A stretch of DNA of 64,000 nucleotides from the NCBI RefSeq assembly GCF_021608135.1, contig NZ_JAKIHL010000009.1:1-64000 (forward strand), given 5' to 3'. Source of the stretch: Microaerobacter geothermalis. Its GTDB lineage: Bacteria > Bacillota > Bacilli > DSM-22679. This document shows, one piece after another, positions 35,272 to 43,481 of this stretch. The first letter of the stretch is position 1, and each line of letters begins with the position of its first letter. The notes below the pieces were generated by a model. The model searched no databases and was not told the DNA's origin. It saw only the letters and a list, made by a program, of their open reading frames with translations. The translations under genes were made by a program, and so were the position numbers.

Positions 35272-35539
35272 GTATTAACGGAACTAAACATCCATGACCT
35301 GTAGAGTCACAAATTGATATGAAAATGTATTTTCATATCAAAGAATTCACTAAGGACAGCCTTCGAGTTCGAACTTAGCGGAGAGGCTAAGGAACGGAAT
35401 TAGCCCTCAAACTGACTCCATCGTTGAAATACCCAGATGTTTTTGAGGGCTCCGTTCATTAGCCACGAAGCGGACTGAATCGCTTCGTTGTTAGAACTCG
35501 ACTAGCGGACGTGTGAATTTTTAGTTCCGTTTCTATATA
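35272..35539 (+). repeat. Dispersed repeat copy B (longest copy)
   Basis: About 268 bases. Ends TTAACGGAACTAAACAT and TTTTTAGTTCCGTTTCTATA form terminal inverted repeats. Next to the left end is the hairpin module CATGACC...GAGTCAC with TTGATATGAAAAT / ATTTTCATATCAA. The remainder is a long imperfect palindrome: GAGTTCGAACTTAGCGGAG, ACGGAATTAGCCCTCAAAC on the left mirror TTTGAGGGCTCCGTTC and AGAACTCGACTAGCGGACG on the right. It holds no coding frame and sits between resE and serA. Confidence 0.8.
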
Positions 35540-35563
35540 AAGGGGTTTCTTATGCAAAAGTTC

Positions 35564-37150
35564 TTATAAATCGACTTCTGTTACGCTATGAATCTCATGC
35601 AGTTCTCCCAATTCGTCAAGCACATCAGGGGAGACCTGTTTGTCAACAGTCAAAAGCATAATGGCATCGCCGCCAACATCCTTACGCCCTACTTGCATGG
35701 CGGCAATGTTCACATCATTTTTGCCGAGCAGGGTTCCCACCCGACCTATGGCTCCTGGACGGTCATGATGATGGATCAAAATCAGATGGCCCTCAGGAGA
35801 AGCGTCAATCGTGTATTGATCAATTTTTACGATACGTGCACCATAGCCGTTTAATAGTGTCCCTGCTACAGATTTTGTTTCTTGATTGGTTTTTAAGGTA
35901 ACGGTGATCAAATTCGTGAAGCCCTTATTGGAAGATGACTTCTGTTCAGTAACGGTAATATGCCTCATTTCTGCCAGGTGTGGGGCATTTACATAGTTTA
36001 CCTCTCCTACTCCCAGATGATAGCTTAAAACCCCCTTTAATAATGAACGGGTAAGGGGAGAGGTATCCACCTGGGTCAGTTCTCCGGAATAAGTCACCAA
36101 AATCTCCTGCAGGGCTCCAACTGAGGTTTGGGCAACAAATTTTCCCAACTTTTCAGCTAGGTTGAAGAAGGGTTCCACCTTTTGCATCACTTCTGATGGT
36201 ATAGACGGAAGGTTTACTGCATTTTTAAAGGCCTTACCGCGCAAAATATGGAGAATCTCCTCAGAAACATCGATGGCTACGTTTTCCTGCGCTTCAATCG
36301 TAGATGCTCCCAAATGGGGAGTAACTAATACCTGGGGAAGATTAAATAATGGATTTTCAACGGGCGGTTCCTGTTCAAAAACATCCAATGCTGCCCCAGC
36401 TACTTTACCGGTAATAATGGCTTCATATAATGCCTTTTCATTAATAAGTCCCCCACGAGCACAGTTGATAATTCTAACACCGTCTTTCATTTTGGCAAAT
36501 TGATTAGAGTTAATGATATATTTTGTGTCTTTGGTTAACGGGGTATGAAGGGTGATGAAATCAGCCTTGGTAATGACATCCTCGAAGGTGCCAAATTGTA
36601 CCCCCAGCTTTTTTGCTCTATCTTCCGTCAGAAATGGATCGTAGGCAATCACATTCATGTTAAATGCTTTGGCACGCTTGGCCACTTCACCACCAATACG
36701 TCCAAGTCCAATAATCCCCAGAGTTTTTTTATTCAGTTCAACTCCGACAAAATCCTTTCTTTTCCACTCACCGTTTTTTGTAGAGGCATGGGCCTGACCA
36801 ATATTTCTTGCGAGGGCCATCAGCATGGCGAAGGAATGCTCAGCGGTTGAAATGGTGTTGCCATCAGGGGCATTGATCACAACGACACCTGCCCGGGTGG
36901 CTGCTTTTAGATCAATATTATCGACACCCACTCCGGCACGTCCAATGGCTTTTAACTTCGTTCCTGCTTCAATTACCTTTGCTGTTACTTTTGTTTGGCT
37001 TCTTACCAATAGAGCATCATATTCACCGATGATTTCAATCAGTTCATTTTCTTTTAATCCAACTTTTCGCTCAACGACGACATCGTCGGCTTCCAGCAGT
37101 CTTTGAATCCCATATTCACTTAAAGGATCGCTGATTAATACTTTATACAT
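35564..37150 (-). CDS. serA: D-3-phosphoglycerate dehydrogenase
   Basis: First enzyme of serine synthesis. The substrate domain is at about 1-95 and 290-320. The NAD domain has GLGRIGGEVAKRAKAF, the catalytic Arg in NCARGGLI, Glu in FEQEPP and His in TPHLGAST. An ASB-type intervening domain follows, then a C-terminal ACT domain (LILIHHHDRPGAIGRVGTLLGKNDVNIAAMQ), so this is the long, possibly serine-inhibited form (528 aa). The start overlaps the upstream aminotransferase stop by 8 bases. Both genes lie behind a T-box. Confidence 0.95.
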   Translation of the reverse strand: MYKVLISDPLSEYGIQRLLEADDVVVERKVGLKENELIEIIGEYDALLVRSQTKVTAKVIEAGTKLKAIGRAGVGVDNIDLKAATRAGVVVINAPDGNTISTAEHSFAMLMALARNIGQAHASTKNGEWKRKDFVGVELNKKTLGIIGLGRIGGEVAKRAKAFNMNVIAYDPFLTEDRAKKLGVQFGTFEDVITKADFITLHTPLTKDTKYIINSNQFAKMKDGVRIINCARGGLINEKALYEAIITGKVAGAALDVFEQEPPVENPLFNLPQVLVTPHLGASTIEAQENVAIDVSEEILHILRGKAFKNAVNLPSIPSEVMQKVEPFFNLAEKLGKFVAQTSVGALQEILVTYSGELTQVDTSPLTRSLLKGVLSYHLGVGEVNYVNAPHLAEMRHITVTEQKSSSNKGFTNLITVTLKTNQETKSVAGTLLNGYGARIVKIDQYTIDASPEGHLILIHHHDRPGAIGRVGTLLGKNDVNIAAMQVGRKDVGGDAIMLLTVDKQVSPDVLDELGELHEIHSVTEVDL

Positions 37151-38297
37151 ATTGAAGGAGCACCTCCTGTGCGGCTTTTACACCTTTGCCCAGTTCAATG
37201 GAAACATTCAATTGGGTAAGGGCAAGTTCAATAAGAGAAAGAGTGATCAGGACATCAGAGGCGTCACAGTAACCCATATGACCAATTCGGAATATTTTTC
37301 CTTTCAAATGATTTTGTCCGCCTGCCAACACGAGATTATGTTTGGTTCTTAATATTTTTCTTAATTCTTCAGAATCATAACGGGGGCAATTGGCAATGGC
37401 AGTTACCGTTGGAGATGCATATTGATCCTCAGCTAAGAGGGGCAGGTTTAATGCTTTTATTCCTGCTCTAGTCATCTCCTTCATAATTTCATGTCTGTTG
37501 ACAATCTCCTCAAGACCTTCCTCTTTTATCATTTGCAAAACTTCCCTTAATCCAAAGATTAAGGATACGGCAGGAGTATAAGGAGAAGTTTCTTTTTCAT
37601 AATTCTTTCGATATGCTACCATATCCAGATAAAAACGAGGACGGGGATTGGATTCAATTTTGTCCCATGCCTTTTGACTTGCTGCGATAAATGCTAATCC
37701 TGGCGGCAGCATCAATGCTTTTTGAGAACCAGTAACCAAAACATCAATCCCCCAATGATCCATTTTACATGGAACCGCCCCTAAACAGCTAACGCCGTCC
37801 ACGATAAAGAGAGCATCTGTTTTCTCTTTGACAACCTTAGCCAGTTGATCAACAGGATTTAGCACTCCTGTAGAGGTTTCACAATAGGTTGCAAATACGG
37901 CGCTAACCTGAGGGTGCTGATCAAGAAATGAAGCCAAAAGTTCTGGTGTGCATGCTTTTCCCCATTCCAGATCTAATCGATGGGTTGTTATTCCAAATTT
38001 TTCATTAATCTTTGCAAACCGGTCGCCAAAACTTCCTGTGACAATCACTGCCACCTCTTCACCTGGAGCAATGGCATTCACAACAGCGGTTTCCAGACCA
38101 GAAGTTCCGCTCCCTGTTAAAATGTATACATTTTCCTTTGTTCCGAAAATGGGCTTTAATTCTTCGGAAACCTGTACAAGAAGATTTGAGAAAGCTCCGC
38201 TGCGATGTCCGATCATTGGAGTTCCCATCGCATGAACCACCCTTGGTGGGATAGGGGTTGGTCCAGGAATCCGCAGCATGGTTTTTTCAGTCCACAT
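37143..38297 (-). CDS. Class V aminotransferase (alanine-glyoxylate / serine-pyruvate family)
   Basis: PLP enzyme of the alanine-glyoxylate aminotransferase family, starting MLRIPGPTPIPPRVVHAMGTPMIGHRS as usual. PLP Lys is in VTGSQKALMLPPG (about residue 192), with the Asp in FIVDGVSCLGAVP. In operon with serA and behind a serine-like T-box, it probably supplies the aminotransferase step of serine synthesis (in place of SerC) or links serine, glycine and glyoxylate; sequence alone cannot choose. 384 aa from ATG 38297, AAGGAGG 8 bases upstream; another ATG is next to it. Confidence 0.88.
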   Translation of the reverse strand: MWTEKTMLRIPGPTPIPPRVVHAMGTPMIGHRSGAFSNLLVQVSEELKPIFGTKENVYILTGSGTSGLETAVVNAIAPGEEVAVIVTGSFGDRFAKINEKFGITTHRLDLEWGKACTPELLASFLDQHPQVSAVFATYCETSTGVLNPVDQLAKVVKEKTDALFIVDGVSCLGAVPCKMDHWGIDVLVTGSQKALMLPPGLAFIAASQKAWDKIESNPRPRFYLDMVAYRKNYEKETSPYTPAVSLIFGLREVLQMIKEEGLEEIVNRHEIMKEMTRAGIKALNLPLLAEDQYASPTVTAIANCPRYDSEELRKILRTKHNLVLAGGQNHLKGKIFRIGHMGYCDASDVLITLSLIELALTQLNVSIELGKGVKAAQEVLLQYV

Positions 38298-38333
38298 CAT
38301 TTTTTCCTCCTTTGTATCTCTTTTAAGAAAAAT

Positions 38334-38632
38334 ATAAAAAACCTCACATCCACCCACTACACCTGTAGTGAGGGACGAGAGGTTTGCTTCGCGGTACCAC
38401 CCTCATTTGTTATAACTTCGCAGTTATAACCTCAGCTGGTCTATGACCAAATCGATAACGGAATCCACCCGGTAAAACCTACTGATAACCCTGCGGTTAC
38501 GTTCAGCTTACAGCTCAGGGATGCTCAGGTTAGAAGGAAAAACATCGCCTTTCACCAAACGACGACTCTCTTTGGATTTTCCATAAAAACCCTTTCCCGT
38601 CATTGCTTTTCGCATTAAATTCAGGATTAATT
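38334..38632 (-). ncRNA. T-box riboswitch, probably serine-specific
   Basis: Minus-strand leader with the T-box sequence AGGGTGGTACCGCG (about 38390-38405), stem I elements (GACGGGAAAGG, AGAGAGTCG, GGTGAAAGGCG) and a terminator ending GTGAGGTTTTTT. The probable specifier is AGC (38523-38525, in CTGAGCATCC), followed by the usual purine, which means serine and fits serA. The acceptor-pairing bases TGGT would pair with an A discriminator, or with the G of tRNA-Ser through a wobble, so the assignment is not absolute. Uncharged tRNA turns the operon on. Confidence 0.85.
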
Positions 38633-38639
38633 GTTGATA

Positions 38640-38668
38640 AATTTAACACGATTCTGATGAACCGTCAA
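38640..38668 (-). promoter_or_regulatory. SigA promoter of the T-box operon
   Basis: Minus strand: TTGACG (38668-38663), 17-base spacer, TAAATT (38645-38640), directly ahead of the T-box leader. Confidence 0.6.
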
Positions 38669-38736
38669 GGGGGTTTTTTATAAAAATATGAACATTTTTA
38701 TCAGAGATTAAAGGTAATGTTCGGAAATACTATAAA

Positions 38737-39234
38737 TTATTTATTTTGCTGATATCTGGCAAGACATTCCTCGATTAACTGGGCAGCTTTTTCCGGGCCC
38801 TCCCAGCCAACGATTTCAGTCTTTTTGTTTTCAAGGTCTTTATAAACCTGGAAGAAATGGGCAATCTCTTTTAAAATATGGGGAGATACATCATCTAATG
38901 AGTTAACTCCATTCCAGCGGGGATCATCGACAGGAACCCCAAGAAGTTTTTCATCCTGGCCCTTGTCATCTGACATGATTAGTACTCCAATCACCCGAGA
39001 GGAAATAACGCAACCTGGGAAGGTTGGAAAAGTTGTAAGGACAAGAATATCTAAAGGATCTCCATCAAGGGCTAGCGTGTTATCCAAATAACCGTATTCA
39101 GTAGGGTAATGCATTGGTGAAAACAATACACGGTCTAAACGAAAAACCTTGTTCTCCTTGTCATATTCATACTTGTTTTGACTTCCTGCAGGAATCTCAA
39201 TGAAGGCATCAACGATTTTGTTTTCAAATGCCAT
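38737..39234 (-). CDS. ppa: Inorganic pyrophosphatase (family I)
   Basis: Cytosolic enzyme that hydrolyses pyrophosphate. Family I signature with the metal-binding Asp triad is DGDPLDILVL; the active site also has EIPAGSQNKYEYDK and YPTEYGYLDNT. 165 aa from ATG 39234, AAGGAGGG upstream. This is notable because B. subtilis uses a family II manganese enzyme (PpaC); family I is found in other Bacillales such as Geobacillus relatives. Confidence 0.93.
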   Translation of the reverse strand: MAFENKIVDAFIEIPAGSQNKYEYDKENKVFRLDRVLFSPMHYPTEYGYLDNTLALDGDPLDILVLTTFPTFPGCVISSRVIGVLIMSDDKGQDEKLLGVPVDDPRWNGVNSLDDVSPHILKEIAHFFQVYKDLENKKTEIVGWEGPEKAAQLIEECLARYQQNK

Positions 39235-39421
39235 ATGTATAACCCTCCTTAAAAAATTGGTAATCATCTGTCATTATAACAATTTCGGTAGTAATAGGAA
39301 AGAATATTGATACAATAAAAGTCTTAGACTTTCGTACGAACTTGAAGGCTACACTTAATGAATTCTATAGATTTGTCTATAGAAAAGGTATCTCAGAAGT
39401 ACATCAATGAAAAAATCGGAC

Positions 39422-39453
39422 AAAAAAATGCCAGATCGAATGGATCTGACATC
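39422..39453 (-). terminator. Terminator of the ferredoxin gene
   Basis: Minus strand GATGTCAGATC / GATCTGGCAT hairpin followed by TTTTTTT. Confidence 0.8.
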
Positions 39454-39467
39454 TTTATCACGATCAA

Positions 39468-39707
<240 letters not shown>

Positions 39708-39803
39708 CTAAAATCGAATTATAAATGGGGACTTTACAGTACCCATTGTAGACTTACTTCAACAATATTTCAAGCTTTCCATATTAAAATCTTTTGTAAA
39801 ACA

Positions 39804-40736
39804 TTAGTTAAATAAAGGTATTAAAACAAGGTCCTTCTTACTATACCAAACTCCTACTTTCTCACGGAAATCACCTTTTTTCAACGAATCGGTGGCTTGG
39901 AGAAGCAATAGGATGGAGTAAATCGTTTTCTTATCCGGTTCTTCTTCTATTCCTGATTGAACATAGGCATCAATCCGAACGGTTATATCTTCGGCACGAT
40001 AGGTGGACAAGATTTGTTTTTGAAGAAGCATCTTTGCTGTCATATAATTTTTTTCGTTAACGGTCAAAGTATTCCATTCGCTCAAAGTTAGATTATCTTT
40101 GTTTATCAATGGTGAAGATTTTTTTTTAGTTACATATATTTCCTCCCACTTCACCATTGCCTGATAAAAAAGTAATTGACCCTTTAATCCCATGGTTTTA
40201 CCCAGAGTCATTTGTGGCATCTCAGGAATAAGTAAGGAAAGGGGTTTTGAGGTTGATAAATCCATGCGAAATATGGAACTCAGCCCATCTAAATAAGATT
40301 GTAGGGCATTTACTATTTCTTTTTGGCTTTGCTGAAGCAGGGGAGAAGATTTGGAAATAAGAGCTCCTTTAACTTCAGTTAATACTGAGGCGGTCATTTC
40401 TTTCATATCTGAACTTAAAGCCAGTTGATCCACTCTATCTGACAGAATGGATAATTTATTTATATATTGTATTTGTTGCTCTTTAAACTTCTCATAGGGA
40501 AGAAGTACATTATAATAGTAGTTAACAAAGTCAGTTTGAAGGTATTGAGGTTCATCTTTTATGGGGGTGGTTTGTTCTTCTTTTACACGTTCCAGCTCCA
40601 TGGATAGGGACATGATCTGTTTTTCCATCTGTTTCTTTGAAATATAGGCCCCAAGTAAAAAGCTGGTTAGGGAAAAAAATATAAGGATAATAATAGAATA
40701 GACAATGAGAAAATCTCTTTTGCTTAATCGACCCAT
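39804..40736 (-). CDS. Membrane-anchored protein of unknown function (310 aa)
   Basis: I do not recognise a family. The N-terminus is a cytoplasmic tail plus one helix (FLIVYSIIILIFFSLTSFLLGAYI, about residues 9-32). A short coiled coil follows (KKQMEKQIMSLSMELERVKEE), then a mostly helical extracytoplasmic domain of about 240 residues without Cys or obvious enzyme motif. AAAGGAGCAG lies upstream of the ATG. It is divergent from the CPBP protease gene. A role in envelope or sporulation is possible but unsupported. Confidence 0.7.
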   Translation of the reverse strand: MGRLSKRDFLIVYSIIILIFFSLTSFLLGAYISKKQMEKQIMSLSMELERVKEEQTTPIKDEPQYLQTDFVNYYYNVLLPYEKFKEQQIQYINKLSILSDRVDQLALSSDMKEMTASVLTEVKGALISKSSPLLQQSQKEIVNALQSYLDGLSSIFRMDLSTSKPLSLLIPEMPQMTLGKTMGLKGQLLFYQAMVKWEEIYVTKKKSSPLINKDNLTLSEWNTLTVNEKNYMTAKMLLQKQILSTYRAEDITVRIDAYVQSGIEEEPDKKTIYSILLLLQATDSLKKGDFREKVGVWYSKKDLVLIPLFN

Positions 40737-40850
40737 AGGACTGCTCCTTTCTCTATCCTCCTATAGTATAAAAAATAAAGGTGAAAAATGGAACCGCGGA
40801 TTCATGGCGCTTAACCATCGGGCAAATGATAATGATGGAAGGTGGAAACA

Positions 40851-41441
40851 TTGAGAAAAATCTCGATTGAAGAACTTAATGAAAAAACTTTATTGGTTAA
40901 CCTTTACTTGACACAGGGGATCACGTTTGTTTTAGGGATTCTTGGTATTTATGCTCTAACTCCTTTTTCCATCACTTCACTTGTTTCAGCCAATCAGTGG
41001 ATAAGGGATGGTTTCTTGGGTTTGGGGCTTGGAATTCTTGTGGTTTTTTTTGATTTAATTATGATGAAATGGCTGCCGTTTTCATATTTTGATGATGGAG
41101 GAATTAACGAAAAGATTTTTAAAAACAGAACGGTCATACATATTTTTACCATTGCCTTTATTGTTTCGATATCAGAAGAATTTTTCTTTCGCGGTGTCAT
41201 TCAAACCAAATTTGGCATTTGGATAGCCAGTTTGATCTTTACCCTTATTCATTTTCGCTATTATAAAAAATGGGTTTTAATGATAACCCTTTTTCTCATC
41301 AGCATGTCCTTGGGATGGCTTTATCAATTTACCGGTAGACTTTTTTCCCCTATGGTGGCCCACTTTGTCATTGATTTTACCTTAGGGTTAATGATTCAAA
41401 AGAATTGGATATCCAGTCGTACCAATCATCTATCTATATAG
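40851..41441 (+). CDS. ypbD: CPBP family intramembrane protease (YpbD-like)
   Basis: CAAX-type/bacteriocin-processing membrane protease. Motif 1 is EEFFFRG (about residue 112-118), motif 2 is the FTLIHFRYYKK His region and motif 3 the HFVIDF segment; all carry the expected Glu, Arg and His residues. Five or six membrane helices. I prefer TTG 40851, 6 bases after GGAAGGTGG, to the GTG at 40842 that lies in that site. 196 aa. Next to the LysM gene, as ypbD is next to ypbE in B. subtilis. Confidence 0.82.
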   Translation: MRKISIEELNEKTLLVNLYLTQGITFVLGILGIYALTPFSITSLVSANQWIRDGFLGLGLGILVVFFDLIMMKWLPFSYFDDGGINEKIFKNRTVIHIFTIAFIVSISEEFFFRGVIQTKFGIWIASLIFTLIHFRYYKKWVLMITLFLISMSLGWLYQFTGRLFSPMVAHFVIDFTLGLMIQKNWISSRTNHLSI

Positions 41442-41506
41442 CAGGATATGACAAAGAAATGTCGAATACGTTGGATAGATATAGATAGCAGAGAAGGTGG
41501 ATGGTC

Positions 41507-42148
41507 ATGGCCGAAGATAAAAAAGAAAACAAACTAAATGATCAGGCTTCCCACTTAAGAAAGAAAATGGATGGCATAAAGGGAGGCCGCTTAGAGAAAG
41601 AGCATTCGATTGGGGCTTCACTTCCCCCCAGAAGTACGGTCCACCGAAAAACATCCATTAATCTGAGCAGGTTGGGTCTGTTGTTTGTTTTTATCCTTAT
41701 CATTGTTTTTATCATCGTCTGGTATGTCTTTATCTATCGGGATGTTCCATCGACAACAAATGTGACCTCCGTTACATGGGGGAATACTGATTCATCAATT
41801 CCACAAGAAAGAAATGACTTAAATGAGGATAGTAATGATTTAAGTATGGAAAGTAATGACACTGTTCAGAATAAAGTAGATCAGAAGTACGATGAACCGC
41901 TAGATCGGGGAAAGGAAGAGAATACAAGGAAAAATGATGATCAACATAAAGAACAGACTGGCTATGATAAAATCGTCTTCCATCGTGTTAAGCCAGGTGA
42001 AACACTGTATTCGATTACCATGTATTATTATAAGGATAAAAGATATGTCCCTTTTTTAGCAGAGTATAATGCCATAGAAAATCCCAGAAATATCATGGCT
42101 GGAGTTACAATTAAGGTTCCCCTTCCTCCACCGACTTTAAGCAAATAA
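41507..42148 (+). CDS. ypbE: LysM domain membrane protein (YpbE-like)
   Basis: 213 aa. The N-terminal cytoplasmic tail is charged, with one membrane helix at about residues 57-78 (LLFVFILIIVFIIVWYVFI). A low-complexity acidic linker rich in Asn, Asp and Ser follows, then a C-terminal LysM domain (HRVKPGETLYSITMYYYKDKRYVPFLAEYN to IKVPLP), which would bind peptidoglycan from the outside. ATG 41507 follows GAAGGTGG by 6 bases. It is 65 bases after the protease gene. Confidence 0.82.
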   Translation: MAEDKKENKLNDQASHLRKKMDGIKGGRLEKEHSIGASLPPRSTVHRKTSINLSRLGLLFVFILIIVFIIVWYVFIYRDVPSTTNVTSVTWGNTDSSIPQERNDLNEDSNDLSMESNDTVQNKVDQKYDEPLDRGKEENTRKNDDQHKEQTGYDKIVFHRVKPGETLYSITMYYYKDKRYVPFLAEYNAIENPRNIMAGVTIKVPLPPPTLSK

Positions 42149-42155
42149 ATATTGC

Positions 42156-42187
42156 AGAAAGAGAGATTTTCAAATCTTTCTTTTTTT
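42156..42187 (+). terminator. Terminator after ypbE
   Basis: GAAAGAGAGATTT / AATCTTTC hairpin with a short loop, followed by TTTTTTT. Confidence 0.7.
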
Positions 42188-42250
42188 ATGCCCGATAGAC
42201 CTGTGTTATAATTACAGCTTATCTGTTGCATATCAGCTGATGCGTGATAA

Positions 42251-42266
42251 TGTGACAAAGTTCACA
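42251..42266. promoter_or_regulatory. Candidate Fnr/Crp-type or Rex operator
   Basis: TGTGACAAAGTTCACA matches the TGTGA-N6-TCACA palindrome used by Bacillus Fnr and overlaps the Rex pattern TTGTGAA...TTCACAA. It lies about 95 bases above the promoter at 42345, upstream of the oxygen-sensitive 2-oxoacid:ferredoxin oxidoreductase genes. Confidence 0.4.
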
Positions 42267-42344
42267 AATGGTAGTAGATATATCAATAACTAAAGCGATT
42301 TCAAAAAATAAAACATTCGATATTGAACTTAGAGAATTTTTCTG

Positions 42345-42373
42345 TTGTACTATTAGTTTTCATCTGTTACAAT
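42345..42373 (+). promoter_or_regulatory. SigA promoter of the oxidoreductase genes
   Basis: TTGTAC (42345-42350), 17 bases, TACAAT (42368-42373). It gives a leader of about 67 bases to the ATG at 42448. Confidence 0.5.
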
Positions 42374-42447
42374 TATTAAAAAAGAAAGCACAGAATGATG
42401 TCCCTTCTTTATTTTTGGGAGAGGTAGAATAGGAGGAGGTAAAAAGA

Positions 42448-43455
42448 ATGTCTCAATTACCTATAAAGAACGAACTGGGTTTTTTTGAAATACGACTTGA
42501 ATCTATTGGTGGCTTAGGAGCTCATCTAGCAGGAAAGATGTTGGCCGAAGCAGTTGTCCTTGGGTTAGGGCTGAATGGGGCTCACTTTTCATCTTATGGC
42601 TCAGAAAAAAAGGGCTCACCAGTAAAATCGTTTATCCGAATTTGTGAAAAAGACCAAATAGTTAGGGCTAGTAGTCCCATTGAACGTCCTCATGTGGTTG
42701 GGGTATTTCATGAAGCACTTTTTAGAACTATCGATGTAGCCAGCGGGCTTTATCTTGATGGAGTTATGCTTGTCAATACCACAAAAAACCCCGATAGAAT
42801 TAAAGAGCAGTTACATCTGGAATCAGGAACCGTCGCAGTGGTTGATGCACTTTCCATTGCTGTTGAAGAAAAAACAAGGGTAAACACAGCGATGTTGGGT
42901 GCTTTGTTTAGGGTTTGCGATTTTCTGGATCCCGAATCCATGAAAAATGTGATCCGGGCTACATTTGAAGAAAAGTACCCCCATTTAGTAGAAGCAAATA
43001 TTCGTACTTTTGATAGAGGGTACCATGAGGTTCAATTTAAAACCTACGATGCACCTGAAGGAGCAAAAGGAAAGCAGTTTGTACGTCCTGAACCCCTTCT
43101 TGGTTATGAAACTCAGCCCCTGGGCGGAATGATTACCAACCCTGGAAACAGTATATTGAAAGATTTAAGCGGATCCCGTCAAGGATTTCTTCCAGCATTT
43201 GAGGAAGATAAATGTATTCATTGTGCCCAATGTGATACCGTTTGTCCCGATTTCTGTTTTGTTTGGGAACAGAAAGAAGATAAAAGAGGCCGTCCGCAAA
43301 TGTTCTTGCAGGGGATTGATTACCAATATTGCAAGGGCTGTTTAAAATGTGTAACCGTTTGTCCCACAGAAGCCCTCACAAAACAGCGGGAGACCGATGA
43401 TTATGCAGAAGACCATATGGTTAAACATCGCTTTGTGTTAGCGGCGGCTAATTAA
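42448..43455 (+). CDS. 2-oxoacid:ferredoxin oxidoreductase, fused gamma-delta subunit
   Basis: The N-terminal half (about 1-190) is the gamma domain (FEIRLESIGGLGAHLAGKMLAEA, GLNGAHFSSYGSEKKGSPVKSFIR). After a linker (about 190-245) comes a delta-like ferredoxin domain with two clusters: Cys256, 259, 262, 266 and Cys295, 298, 301, 305. It works with the next gene to convert a 2-oxoacid and CoA to acyl-CoA, CO2 and reduced ferredoxin, or the reverse. Pyruvate or 2-oxoglutarate are both possible. GGAGGAGG precedes the ATG. 335 aa. It is 26 bases from its partner. Confidence 0.88.
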   Translation: MSQLPIKNELGFFEIRLESIGGLGAHLAGKMLAEAVVLGLGLNGAHFSSYGSEKKGSPVKSFIRICEKDQIVRASSPIERPHVVGVFHEALFRTIDVASGLYLDGVMLVNTTKNPDRIKEQLHLESGTVAVVDALSIAVEEKTRVNTAMLGALFRVCDFLDPESMKNVIRATFEEKYPHLVEANIRTFDRGYHEVQFKTYDAPEGAKGKQFVRPEPLLGYETQPLGGMITNPGNSILKDLSGSRQGFLPAFEEDKCIHCAQCDTVCPDFCFVWEQKEDKRGRPQMFLQGIDYQYCKGCLKCVTVCPTEALTKQRETDDYAEDHMVKHRFVLAAAN

Positions 43456-43481
43456 AGAATGGAATCATGGGAGGGATAATA

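Noticed and set aside
36162-37106. Several plus-strand frames antisense to serA
   Set aside because: Shadow frames of a clear gene; no ribosome binding sites and no recognisable protein.
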